Shown one piece after another: positions 48,541-59,500 of a stretch of DNA of 64,000 bases (within the stretch, counting starts at the first letter, position 1; every line of letters starts with the position of its first letter). The stretch comes from Nageia nagi. Taxonomy: Eukaryota > Pinophyta. The notes below the pieces were generated by a model. The model made no database searches, had not been told where the DNA came from, and was given only the letters and a program-made list of their open reading frames with translations. The stretch is taken from contig JBITNC010000001.1 in NCBI GenBank assembly GCA_050084985.1, forward strand, positions 34,162,001 through 34,226,000. The letters are read 5' to 3'. Made by a program: the position numbers and the translations under genes.

Positions 48541-49572
48541 GTTGCTCTCAAGGGGGAATGAAGTTTGAATTCTTGTGTTGAATTCATATTTGTGATGATA
48601 ACTTCACCTTAGGAGGATTTTGTGCTGTATAGTGTTGATTTTATTATAAACCTTCATGTTAAGTTTGCTTTGCATGAGGAACTTATTGTACAAATTGACT
48701 AATCTTGCACTATTCATTTATCCAAATGTGAAGAACTCTTATGTGTCATTTGGCATTATTCAGTTATCCATATGTGAGGAACTCATATGTGCATGCTCTA
48801 TTTTGATCTAGCACTATTCAATTATCCATATGCGAGGAACTCTTATGTGTTGTTTAGCACTATTTATTTATCCATATGTGAAGAACTCATATGTGCATGC
48901 TTTATTTTGATCTACCACTATTCAGTTATCCATATGTGAGGAACTCTTGTGTCATTTGGCACTATTTAGTTATCCATATGAGAGGAATTCATATGTGCAT
49001 GCTCTATTTTTGGTCAATCTAGCACTATTTAGTTATTCATATGTGAGGAACTCTTATGTGCCTTTTGGTATTATTTAGTTATCTATATGAGAGGAACTCG
49101 TATGTGCATGCTCTATTTTGTAAAGATAATAAACACATGTTTTATATACATTAGGTGACTATAAGTTTTTTTGCATGGTATCTTTGTGATAACTTATAAT
49201 GCACCATTGATTAGTTAATGATGGCATTTGTGTGATTCATATATCATTGTTGATATGAATATGATGTATCTAATTGATCTTGTTATTTGAGCTATTGATA
49301 ACTTATAGGTTCCTTTGAGATTGTAGGTTACTTACCTTAGGCATGTAGGCTCTTGGAGACTCTTTATGACTTCTAGTTGGATGACTACTTTATGTACATT
49401 AAAATTGGTTATGGTTAATGATTGTATTTTTCAAAGTAGTGAGTATCAAAGTAGATCTTTTTTACTTCATAAATATGTAAAAAGTTCTCATCTCTATTGT
49501 ATTTATTTGGAGGATAACTCTCTTACTTTCTCTTCTTCTTCTCTCTTACTCGCTCTATCCCAATATTGCATT
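48541..49572 (+). other. Copia B 3' untranslated region
   Basis: Begins with an inner polypurine-like CAAGGGGGAA at 48549-48558 and ends at the polypurine tract. It includes the minisatellite 48708-49120 and a 76-codon frame at 49366-49596 similar to part of the frame in element D. Confidence 0.7.
48708..49120 (+). repeat. 104-bp higher-order minisatellite, four copies
   Basis: Half-units built on cactattcagttatccatatg and tgaggaactc start at 48708, 48754, 48812, 48858, 48916, 48960, 49023 and 49069. Spacing alternates about 46 and 58, giving four 104-base pairs: the first half ends in cttatgtgtcatttgg-like sequence, the second in catatgtgcatgctctattttg. Element D has only one pair (about 3762-3865). 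Confidence 0.88.
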
Positions 49573-49581
49573 AAGGGGGAG
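49573..49581 (+). other. Polypurine tract of copia B
   Basis: AAGGGGGAG directly before the 3' LTR, identical to element D. Confidence 0.85.
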
Positions 49582-50086
49582 TGTTGGAATGTATAATGCA
49601 TTATTGTAAAGGTTGTATTAAATATTTAATGTAAATTCATTAATACTTAAAGGTATCATATGATACCTTAAGTATTTAAGTGAATATGATAATGTAACTT
49701 GTCCTACACTCCATGTCATGAGCATGTCCCTTGGGTAAAAGGGTGTGCATGTCATGCTTTTATACATTGCATAAAAGGGTGATCCAAAGAGTGATTTTGG
49801 CCTATAAATAGAAAGTTCCTTCTTTATAATCACACACCAATTTTTGGAGTAAAGTTATGCTATAGGATATAAGTGTAGGAGTTGAGATTAGGAGGATTAT
49901 AAGAGAGTTGTATTTGTGATTGAAGTAAAGATCTAGTTAGTGGATGTACTCCTACTTGGAGGAACCACTTTACATCTTAAGTTACTTTATGAGATTGTCT
50001 TGTTTATGAGTTTGTTAGATGTGAATTGAGAGCTTTCATGTGATCTTGGTTGATTAGGAATTATATTATTAGTATTAGTTCCTTCA
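49582..50086 (+). repeat. 3' LTR of copia B
   Basis: 505 bases, TGTTGGAATG to TTCCTTCA, with TATA box CTATAAATAG at 49802-49811. Homologous to 41040-41540. Confidence 0.88.
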
Positions 50087-50575
50087 ATCCATATGTGAGG
50101 AACTTTTATGTGCATGTTGTATTTTTGTAATGATAATTAACACATATTTTATATAAAGTAGGTGTCTATGAGTTTTGGCTTGGCATATTTGTGATGACTT
50201 ATAGTGCACCATTGATAATTTCATGATGGTATTTGAGTGATTCATCTATCCTTGTTGATATGAATATGTGGCATCTAAATAATCTTATTATTTGAGCTAC
50301 TTATGACTTGTAAATTCCTTTGAGATTGCAGGTTACTTACTTCAGGTATGTAGTCTCTTGGAGACTCTTCATGGCTTTTAGTTGGATGACTAGTTCATGT
50401 ACATTGAAACAAGTTGTGGTTAATGATAGTATTTGGTAAAGTAGTGAGATTCAAACTAGATCTTTTTTATTTCATAAATATGTAAAAAGTTCTCATCTAT
50501 GTTGTAACTTTTTAGAGGAGAACTCTCTTACTTTCTCTTTTATTTGCTCTATCCCAATGTTGCATTAAGAGGGAA
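50087..50575 (+). other. Copia A 3' untranslated region, right part
   Basis: Starts atccatatgtgaggaac, in the middle of the repeat unit interrupted by element B, and ends with a weakened polypurine tract (aagagggaa) before the LTR. The 122-codon frame of element D is broken here. Confidence 0.78.
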
Positions 50576-51074
50576 TGTTGGAATGTATAATGCATTATTG
50601 TAAATGATTTATAATAATATTATTTGTAAGTTTATTAATACTTAAGGGTATAATTTGATACCTTAAATATTTAAGTGAATATGATAATGTAACTTGTCCT
50701 ACACTCCATGTTATGAGAATGCCTCTTGGGTAAAAAGATGTACATGTCATGCTTTTGTACATTAGATAAAAGGGTGATCCAAAGAGGGATTTTGGTCTAT
50801 AAATAGAAGGCTCCCTTTTTATGATCACACACCAATTTTTGGAGTAAAGATATCCTATAGGATAGTGTTTAGGAGATGAGTTAGGAGAATTGTAAGAGAT
50901 TCATGTTTGTGAATGAAGTGACATGTAGTTAGTGGATGTACACCTAGTTGGAGGAGCCACTTACATCTTCTATCACTTTGTAAGATTGTATTCTTGGGTT
51001 ATCTTGATGTTAGTATGAGCTTTCATGTGATCTTGGGAGTTTAAAATTGTTTATGTCATATTTCAATCCTCACA
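50576..51074 (+). repeat. LTR shared by copia A (3') and copia C (5')
   Basis: 499 bases, TGTTGGAATG to ATCCTCACA. It has element A's 3' region and polypurine tract on its left and a primer site plus leader on its right, so it serves both elements. TATA box CTATAAATAG at 50797-50806. Confidence 0.88.
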
Positions 51075-51076
51075 TT

Positions 51077-51088
51077 TGGTATTAGAGC
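51077..51088 (+). other. Primer binding site of copia C
   Basis: TGGTATTAGAGC, one change from the tRNA-iMet primer site, two bases past the LTR. Confidence 0.85.
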
Positions 51089-53780
51089 TTGCTGTGGAAG
51101 CTCTTATTTAACATCTTGGTGATCCTCATTCCTCATCCTACATTTCATTGGTGAGGTAAAATTGTTTGAAGGTATAATTTTCTACTTCTTTTAACTTTTT
51201 TTTTCTTATGTAATACTAATATGTTTATATGAGTTGCAATTTTGTTAATTAAATTTTTTTGCTTAAACATATATTGTTGTTACAATTTGTAGTTACCATG
51301 TTTTAATTTAATTTAATTTACTTAACATATAACAACAATTATTGTTATAAGCATTTAACTAAGTTTGAAATTTATTTACATTGGATTTGTTAAAATACAA
51401 AATTGCAATTTTTTTTACTTATACAAAAATTGCAGTACAATTCATTTGAATAATGGACTTATTACTTTACAAGTAAAATAATGGAGTTAGGTTTTATAAA
51501 TAAAATATTTTTGAGGTAATTCTTCCCATAAATCTATTATCCAAGCAGCATAGTAGCTTAGCCCTTTTTTTTAAACCCCTTTGCTACATGTAGTGTGAAC
51601 CTTTTCTTAAAGTTGGGTGCTATCAAATGTTTTACTCTAGAGGGGGTCAACAATGATAAGTTATGCATTTGATTACACTGCATAGTATACTCCTAATCTT
51701 TTTACATGATCAATCTCCTTCTACATGCGACATAAGTTTGGTTGAATGCCCAGTATCATTGTGCCACTTGCTCTTACTTGAATCCTCTTGCTTGCTCTAC
51801 TTGATCCCTCTTGCTTACTCCATTGGTCTCCTTTGGCATGCAACATAAGTCTAATTGAATGCCCTATCTTGTTATGCCACTTACTCTTACTTGAATCCTC
51901 CTACTTGCTCTACTTGACCCCTCTTGCTTACTTTGCTTGACTCCTCCTACTTGCTCTACTCCACCCCTCCTACTTACTCCATTGGTCTCCTTCTATGTGC
52001 ATGTGATCCCTCCCTCCATAACGAGGCCTACCCATTCCATCAAAGATGAAATTGCAAAGTTTTTTTTTCTCACACCTCTTTGGTTCATGCATGACCCTCC
52101 TCATTTAATTCATGCTGCACCTCTCTAGTCTTTGCCCACCTTGGCCTCTTTAGCCCTAAATGCAGGCCCTCACAACCCGTTATTCTCACTACCTCTATGC
52201 AGCACCTCCCACTCACCTTTGATTTCACTCCCTTGCATAGTCTATTTTTATGTATATCTCTCTTCTCTTGCATTTTGTGGAGTGCAATTCTCCTCTTATT
52301 TATTAAATCCATCTTTTTTAGTACTTTTTAGCTTCAATTTCTATAGAGAAGTAGATGAGATTAATTTTTTAAGAGGAAGAGAACTTTTTTTGTGGAGTAA
52401 AAGTTATTGTTTATTTATTGCATTGAAGGTTTATTCAAAGTTAATGTCTTGCTATTTTGATGAATAGTACTCTTTAAAAAAAAACATTTTTTTTGAAGAA
52501 AGGAAAGTAGTCAAACTAAGCCTTAATGTATTGCCCATCATTTCCACTTAAATGCTTTAGAGGAACTTTATTAAATATTTTCTTGGCATTTAATTTTAGT
52601 GTAAATTTCTAAATACCTATCATATTACTTAGGTATTTTTTGGTAATTAGCATTGAAATGACAAAGTACAAAAATGGCAATTTAGCCTTTCTAAGATTTT
52701 ATTAAAAGTTCTTTTTTAGTAAAAAGAGGGGGAAATATATTTATAAATTTTTTACTTTAAAATTATAGATCTTTATGCTTAGAATGAATGTTAAATGATG
52801 TATACTTATTACTTAATTTTTAAGTTAATGATGCATACTTATGATTTAAATTCCTTAAGTTAAATAGATGCATGTTAAGTATTTATCCTTTATGCAAAGT
52901 TAACTTATGCAAATTATAGAATTAATGCATGTTTATACTTAAGTATTTATCATTTTTTTTTCTTCCAAAGTTAACTTGTGCAATTTATGAACCTATGTAA
53001 AGATGTCCTTTAGGGTTAGTAAACAAAACCCATTGGACTCTTAAGGTTCCAAGTTATGAATGGATGATGTTATTTTTATGCACTTTACTTCATGTTTTAA
53101 TACTTTTGTTTTATTTTACTTATGCAAAATCACAAACATTGAAATGAGAAACCCCCTAAAATGAACACATCTGCATGTACATTCCACAACATGAGGTGAG
53201 GATATGTGAAATGGGCCTTTAAGTCCAATGATCCAAATGTGAAAAGTTTGTACTTCTCAATTGCCCCTAAGTCCTTTATTAGTCTAGACATAACTCCAAT
53301 AGGTGGATAAGCATGTGTGTAGTGATCCCACATGTCTGCATGTCTATTAAGAGATTATCTTGATAACCTAGGAGGACAACTTAAAACTTAATCAAGATTA
53401 ATAATTTTGTTGATCCAATATACATCATAATCTTAAAAAATAGTAGGTACTTCTTCTTGTGAGAATATAATACTGACCAAGGTGAACTGGTTGAAGATTG
53501 GTAATACTTGGGCTCCTCTTGTGTGGGCATCTAGGTGAAGGCTTAATTCTAGATAAAAAATAAGCTTCAATAATGTTGCTCTATATCTACAATTCTTAAG
53601 ATGAAAAATGTATTTGGGTACATGAATTATTTGAGTTGTAAAACATTTGCACTTGTGAAATAAATCAAATATGTATCTAGTGTTAAAATTAACATGTATT
53701 ATTTACTTGGTTAAAACTTAACATTTAATATTATTTATTGAACCACATGCTTATTACTTTTTCACATCCTTATGTAGGAA
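51089..53780 (+). other. Leader of copia C
   Basis: 2.7 kb, collinear with leader A along its whole length. It has a shortened and altered 113-base array (51714-51975), CT-rich sequence, a few atgcatgctta units and the pre-gag block at about 52990-53570. Confidence 0.72.
51714..51975 (+). repeat. 113-bp tandem array in leader C, two units
   Basis: Units begin at 51714 and 51827; the next tctcctt is at 51976. The second unit is 149 bases because of an extra 36-base cttgctctac...cctcctac run. Element A has three regular units. Confidence 0.85.
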
Positions 53781-54760
53781 ATGGGAGACTCATTTTTACC
53801 CAAACACATTCTTGATGGTTCCAACTTTGGTATTTGGGAACCTTAGATGAGAGCTAAATTGCAAGCAAGAAAGATTTGGTAAATAGTGAATGAGAACCTT
53901 GTACCTCCTACAGATGAGAAGGCACTAGACACTTACAACACAAAGAATGAGTTGGCAATCTCCATGATCTTCCATGCAATTTCAAATGATGTTCTCATGA
54001 TGATTTACTCTTCAACCTCAACAAAAAAAGCTTGGGATAAGCTTAAGCAAATCTACCTTATTTAAAAATTTTGAAGAAGGTTTACCATTATTTAAAAGTT
54101 GCTTTAATCTTATCAAAGGGAATATAAAAGTGTGGCTATCTACTTGAACAAAATCATTAACCTAAGGACCCAACTTGTTGCTTATGGGTACAATTAGATC
54201 AATGATGAGTTCATGGTCTTCATCATTATTCAAAGCTTTTCTTCAAAGTTTGAAAACTTTATGATAGTTATGGAAACAAAGCTTGATAATGAAAAAGAAC
54301 TCTTCTCCCTTGAAAACTTTTCTAGGCTACTGTTGAAGCATGGGGAAACCTTTAACAAAAAAGGTGTTGATTTCTTATCAAGATAATAATGTTGCTCTTG
54401 GAGCAACCAAAACTCCTTTAAAGAAGAAGTTCAACCATCAAAAGAAATCTTATCTTTCTTCCTCTAAAATATTTGAGAAAAGAGGTAATGGCAACAATAG
54501 TAGTAGGAATAATGGCAACAATAGGAATAGTAACAATAGTGAAAAGAATAATGGCAATAACAACCACTTCAAGTAAAGAGATAGAAAAGGTAAAGTAAAT
54601 AATCCATATCCTAAGGAAAAGTTTGATGATAATTGTAACTATTATGGCATCCAAAGTTACAAAGAAGTTGATTGCTACAAAAAGAAAAGAGAGAAAAAGA
54701 ACAATGGCAATAGTAATATAAAGAACTTCAAAGGAAAGAAGAATATTCAAGCTAGTTTTG
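53781..54760 (+). pseudogene. Copia C gag
   Basis: Begins MGDSFLPKHILDGSNFGIWEP, then a TAG where Gln stands in relatives. YLNKIINLRTQL is near 54140-54180. A 78-codon open stretch at 54340-54576 carries the Asn-rich region (NNSSRNNGNNRNSNN). In the zinc knuckle (about 54635-54680) the second Cys is Tyr and the His position is also damaged. Not functional. Confidence 0.82.
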
Positions 54761-54971
54761 CTACGAAGCTCTACTCCATGTATCACACTTTTGTTGACTC
54801 TGGTTGCACTAATCACCTATGCTTCAAAAATGATAAGTTTTAAAACTTTCACAAGTATAGAAAAGATGTAGTTGTAATAGGTGATAACTCTACCCTTGAA
54901 TTCTAAAGAGTTAAGAGTGTGTTGATTCATAGAAAGGTTCTTAACAATGTGCTCTATGTTCCTAACCTTAG
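54761..54971 (+). pseudogene. Copia C protease, truncated
   Basis: FVDSGCTNHLCFKNDKF keeps the DSG active site (54794-54802), followed by IGDNSTLEF and NNVLYVPNL. The frame stops at the LTR start at 54972. Confidence 0.8.
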
Positions 54972-55100
54972 TGTTGATTAAGATTGTGTAATATATGCAC
55001 CATGAACAATCTTAACCAAAGCAAATCAAGAACAGACTATGGTGACAGTTTGATCTTCGGAGAAGGTCGGTTCCTTATACATTGGGTGTAGGAGAAGTAA

Positions 55101-55217
55101 CAGGAAAGAAAATAAAAAGGAGTAGAGTGCAAGGAATTTAAGCAAAAGGGTTAGGGTAGCAGGAAAGAAAATAAAAAGGAGTAGAGTGCGAGGAATTTAA
55201 GCAAAAAGGCTTAGGGT
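55101..55217. repeat. 59-bp tandem duplication in LTR
   Basis: Two almost identical units begin with caggaaagaaaataaaaagg at 55101 and 55160 and end with ttagggtaac/g. Confidence 0.85.
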
Positions 55218-55820
55218 AACAAGAGAGAAAGCAAAGGTGGATCACTAGTTCAGCGCAGGCTTTCACAGTGTGTGAAACCTTGGTCTGAATCTAGTGTAGC
55301 AGCTATGGTACAAGCTCTCACTCTTTAATAGTTTCCTAGCTTTACTCTACCATGTAGTAGACACAGTTATACTAACAGCTCATGATTATCTTTCAGGAAA
55401 CAAGCCAAGCTACCATGATGTAACCAAATTAAGAATGACAATTACAAGTGCTAGACAAGAAAGGTCAAGATGGTATCATATTACTGATCAAAACTATAGG
55501 TCTTTGAGAACAAATGTAAAGAGCAATACTAGGGCTTCTGACCCTTCTTTCACTTTATTTTCATATACTTATACTGAAGCAATAATAGTTACAAGAATTG
55601 TAGAATAGAAACGTTTACAAAAATGGCTTCAAGATTCTAGCCTTCTTTTAACTGATACTACCTACATACGCCACTTGGTAGAATATTACAAAACTGGGAA
55701 GATTACAGATGATACTTCTTGATGACTGTGATCTAACTTCTCGCTATCCTTATCGCTTTCAAGATATTCTATTTACTAGCTCCGGCTATTTGATCTCTCT
55801 TTACTATTCTCATCTCTACA

Positions 55821-56265
55821 TTCCAGAATGTTTTACTCATTGGCTCCAGCTATCTGATCACTCCTTGCTAACCTCATCACTTCTAGGATTCAGTTTCATT
55901 CAAAAATATGAACATTGTTCTCCTTGTGATGTCATCTTCATACTTCTAGAATGTTTTACTCATTAGCTCTGACTATTTGATCACTCCTTGCTGACCTCAT
56001 CACTTTTAGGACCCAATTTCATTCAAAAATGTGAACATCATTCTCCCTGTGACATCATCTTCATACTTCTAGAATGCTCTACTCATCAACTTTGACTATT
56101 CGATCACTCCTCGCTGACCTCATCACTTCCAGGACCTAATTTCATTCAAAAATGTGAACATCATTCTCCCTGTGATGTCATCTTCATATTTCTGGAATGC
56201 TCTACTCACCGACTCTGGCTATTCGATCACTCCTCGTTGACCTCATCACTTCCAGGATCTGGTTT
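55821..56265. repeat. 123-bp tandem array in LTR, 3.6 copies
   Basis: Units start with ttc(t/c)(a/g)gaatg at 55821, 55944, 56067 and 56190, a strict 123-base spacing; the last is partial. Each contains a gatcactcctcgctgacctcatcac block and a ttcattcaaaaatgtgaaca block. A diverged half unit may precede it (about 55730-55820). Confidence 0.9.
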
Positions 56266-56477
56266 TGGGTTAAGGCCTGAAATCACTGATGTCATCTCTT
56301 CCGAAACTCAAGTTACTCAACATTAAATTCAAGGGGCTTTTCTTCTTTCATAATGAAGTAATTACTTTCGAAAACTATTCTTAAAACCCATTGTGATTAT
56401 GCTTAGCTTACGTCACCTCCAGAAGTGATCATACTTTCAAAAACCTTGGAGTGATGATTATGTATTAATATACATTT

Positions 56478-56495
56478 TGGTGACATCTGTGGGAA
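56478..56495 (+). other. Primer-binding-site-like motif next to LTR
   Basis: TGGTGACATCTGTGGGAA lies three bases after the LTR end on the plus strand. It differs at three positions from TGGCGCCGTCTGTGGGAA, which I recall as a primer site of Tat-lineage gypsy elements. This would make the LTR a plus-strand 5' LTR, against the direction of the neighbouring coding region. Confidence 0.45.
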
Positions 56496-56562
56496 AATTT
56501 TGCCAATTACAAAGAAATTTTAGAACCTAGAATCCTATTTGAATGAATCAACGAACCAAACT

Positions 56563-59500
56563 TCAATTCTGTATACTCAGGAGTTGTTGAACCTTACTCC
56601 AGTCTACGGGGATCCTGGAAAAATCCTTTAGCCTTGCATGGGCTAAAGCTATAGTGTTCAAAATTTCATAAGACACATGAGCATATTTTCTCAACAATTG
56701 TTGAATGTGAAAGCCGCTGTCCACCAAAGAATCAAATAATTTTATCAAATTGGTTTCATCAAATGAAACCAAGAGTGTATCGATGTCATTAGTGCTTTAA
56801 ATCTTGCTCTGTAGACCACTCAAAAACTCAACTTTAGGGACAAGTGAGCCATCACTTCTCCATAACTTTGGGATTCTAGATGCATTTAATCCCTGAATCT
56901 CTGACTTCATGCTTTCCATTTCTTATGTTCGGTGCAGGATATTACTCTTGATCTCCTGACAAACCCATTTCCCCCTCACTGGGTAGTCAATTGCTGACAT
57001 GAGCTCCACTCGATCATCGATATTATAAGACTGTAGCTTTTCATTTGAGAGGCTATTCAGCATCTTATTTGCTTGCTTGGCCTATTCTGATATGGGATTC
57101 AAAATATTCTCACATCTGGTGACCTCAACCTTGAGCCTTTTGAGCTCTGATAAACATGATTCTACATGGTCTCTCAAATGAATCAAATCTTGGATTTCCT
57201 ATGCCCTCAGCTCCCAAAATCTTTTCTTTATATTTAACAAAAAGGATTTGTCTACCTTATTCACATTCATACTTGATTGGAGTTGTGCTATGTTGGCATT
57301 CAAACCACTAATCTTCGCTACTCTGGCCGTTATCTCAGCATCTCTCTGAGATATGATGGCATCTTTCTAGCTCAAAGTGTCTGCTGTAGGAGCCGTCGCT
57401 AAACTAGCCTTCAAAATCGATATATTATTTTCAGCAGCTTTCAATTTTAATTTCTAAGTGTCTAACTACTGCTTCATAGCTTCATGGGCCTTTTGTAGCT
57501 TATTGTACTTGACCTCCAATTTTGTCAGCTCTGATATGTTGAGGTCTACCGCAATTTGCAAGAGCTCATTTTTATCACTTCGGGATATGCTTCATGTGTC
57601 GATTTTTACTTGAGTGTTCATAGAGGAGAGATCAGTTTTCCCTTCTTGGGGGTCTTGGGCAATCGCCATTTCAAGCACCTTATGCTTTGGATCCACTGAA
57701 GTTTGGAGCCTTACTGGATTATCCAGAACTAGGAGCTTCTTGACCTGCTTCTACATCCATGCATCTCATCCCTGTTTCATCTGTTGGTACTGCTACATGA
57801 TGTCATCCACAGATACTTATTGCCTAGATATCATAATGAATGGAGATCCAATGCTCAACTTCTAAGAGGAGGAGGCCATGATCTGCTATGCCGGTGTCAC
57901 GGGGCTAGCTTGACTGGGCCCGAGGACACTACTACCGGATGGATTCACGGTAGGAAGTGTTGGAATAGATGAAGGAGGGGATGATGGAGGTGGAGATGGT
58001 GAAGGTGAAGATGGTATTGTAGTGATGCTAATGATGGGCAGAACTTGTGGGTTGGATGTAAGGGGGAGGGAGCTTTGCCATTGGATAGGTGGTGGTAGTG
58101 TTATGAGGGATTGAATGGGTGAAACTAGAATGGTTGCTGGAATTTGTGGAAGTGAACTTGGAATGGAAATGGGTGCGGTATAAATAGATAGAGCAGGAGT
58201 AAGAGAAATAGGGGAAGAGGGAGTAGAGAGCGTACTTGATGGAGTAGGGCTCCTTCTTCTTCTCTTTGGCAATGGTGGGAGTGGTGCCATCTCCTTTTGG
58301 ACTTTCCTTTTAATAGTATACACCCTCCTTGGCCTCCTAGCTGTAGTTTCCATGGAAACCTCCCTAGTTTCTCCCTCAGGTTGGTCCTCCTGAGCTGATG
58401 CTTGGGACATTGCAGGTCCCTACTCTCCCTCCTCATCACTATCATCTGAACCTTCGCTTGTAGGGATGTCTGTAGGATGTTCTATTCTCCACATCTCCTA
58501 AAATTTCTCATCTAAATTGGAATCTAGAGGGGTATTCTGGTTTCTGGACTCAATCTGGTATTGGGTGAAGGCGGCTATTTTTTCTTCACTCCATCTCTGA
58601 TCTCTTAAGGCTTTCAAAGACTTTTTTGATATGGAGTCTATTTTTGGGTCAAAATTTGCCTTTTTGCTGTAAAAACTCAACCACGGTGGCAATAAATCTT
58701 TAGTAATCAAGGCAGTGGGCATTACCTTGTCTTCATGTTTTGGGTTTCACCATTTAAGTAGCTCTGGCCTAGATTCAGCTCTAAAACCTGGGGGATTGGG
58801 CTGGCCCCTCAACCTCTTGCCAAATATATCCTTTGGATCATATAACAAATACTGACTAAGTTCTTTCAATTTTAAATTCAACAATTTACCTTTTAATTAT
58901 TCATTTGCTCCCCTGCTTTGAAGCACCAAGTCGTGCACTTTATGAGGAAGGGCATAAACTATCCTCTTCTTTATTACAGCTCCATATTTAGAATCTATAT
59001 AATCCGTTTGTCTAGCGTATTCCATGATAAAAACCCAATCTATTACATGGACCGATAGTAAGAAAGGAGCCCCAAAAAACCCATAAAGCCTGATGAAAGT
59101 CCCCTCCTCTATGAAGAACCAGTCCTCGGTCTCTCCATGTGGCATCTGGAGGTAAAGCTTAGAAGCTATTGATAATCTTGGAACTACGGGGGTAAATAAA
59201 CTCATTACAGGAACCAAAAAGCTTTCTACAAAGAAGTAATAATCCATTGAAGACCTCACCTCCTCATTCCATTGGTCCACTGGCTTCTGAGCCCCTCTTT
59301 CATTAGTCTGAACCAAGGTTAAATTCTTGAAAACATCAGCATTCTAATGAATCATCATCCAAATAATGTGTGACACATACAAAAAATGAAATCCCTCACT
59401 AATCTTTTCTAACCGTTCAGATATTCCATCTGAAAGGGCAATAGCCTAGTCATACATTATAGGAGAGATTAGGTGAGAAATCTGGTATGCGATAGCTAAT

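Larger units (their letters stand above)
41040..50086 (+). mobile_element. Copia element B, nested in copia A
   Basis: 9,047 bases with LTRs of about 500 bases, tRNA-Met primer site, 3.5-kb leader, gag, protease, integrase, reverse transcriptase, a cut-down RNase H, a minisatellite in the 3' region and a polypurine tract. It belongs to a sister subfamily of A and C (LTR end TTCCTTCA instead of ATCCTCACA). Target copies are ATTTA on the left (41035-41039) and ATCCA on the right (50087-50091), different by two C-to-T changes. Confidence 0.88.
19822..51074 (+). mobile_element. Copia element A, split by two insertions
   Basis: Ty1/copia-type element in three pieces: 19822-24844, 38898-41039 and 50087-51074. 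Removing the two insertions joins LTR, primer site, leader, gag, protease, integrase, reverse transcriptase, RNase H, 3' untranslated region and LTR in the expected order. Both LTRs are 499 bases, start TGTTGGAATG and end ATCCTCACA, and are roughly 90% identical by eye, so the insertion is old. Its own net length is about 8.1 kb. The right LTR is also the 5' LTR of element C. Confidence 0.88.
51075..54971 (+). mobile_element. Copia element C, 5' part
   Basis: Same subfamily as A. It has primer site, leader, gag and the start of protease, then is cut at 54971 by the LTR at 54972. The remainder presumably lies beyond the window. Confidence 0.85.
54972..56474. repeat. LTR at the end of gypsy 2
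   Basis: About 1,503 bases from TGTTGATTAAG to AATATACA, with TG and CA ends in both readings. The left edge is exact because the sequence to its left matches copia protease DNA of A and B. It carries a 59-base duplication and a 123-base array. The body of gypsy 2 suggests minus orientation (3' LTR); the motif at 56478 suggests plus orientation (5' LTR). Confidence 0.7.

Noticed and set aside
48708-49120. CRISPR-like array
   Set aside because: Units are adjacent, diverged and have no unique spacers; the array lies in a plant retrotransposon 3' region.
57614-57865. Plus-strand frames opposite the gypsy 2 third ORF (also 59543-59920)
   Set aside because: They are shadows of the minus-strand frame, which is continuous over 3.5 kb.
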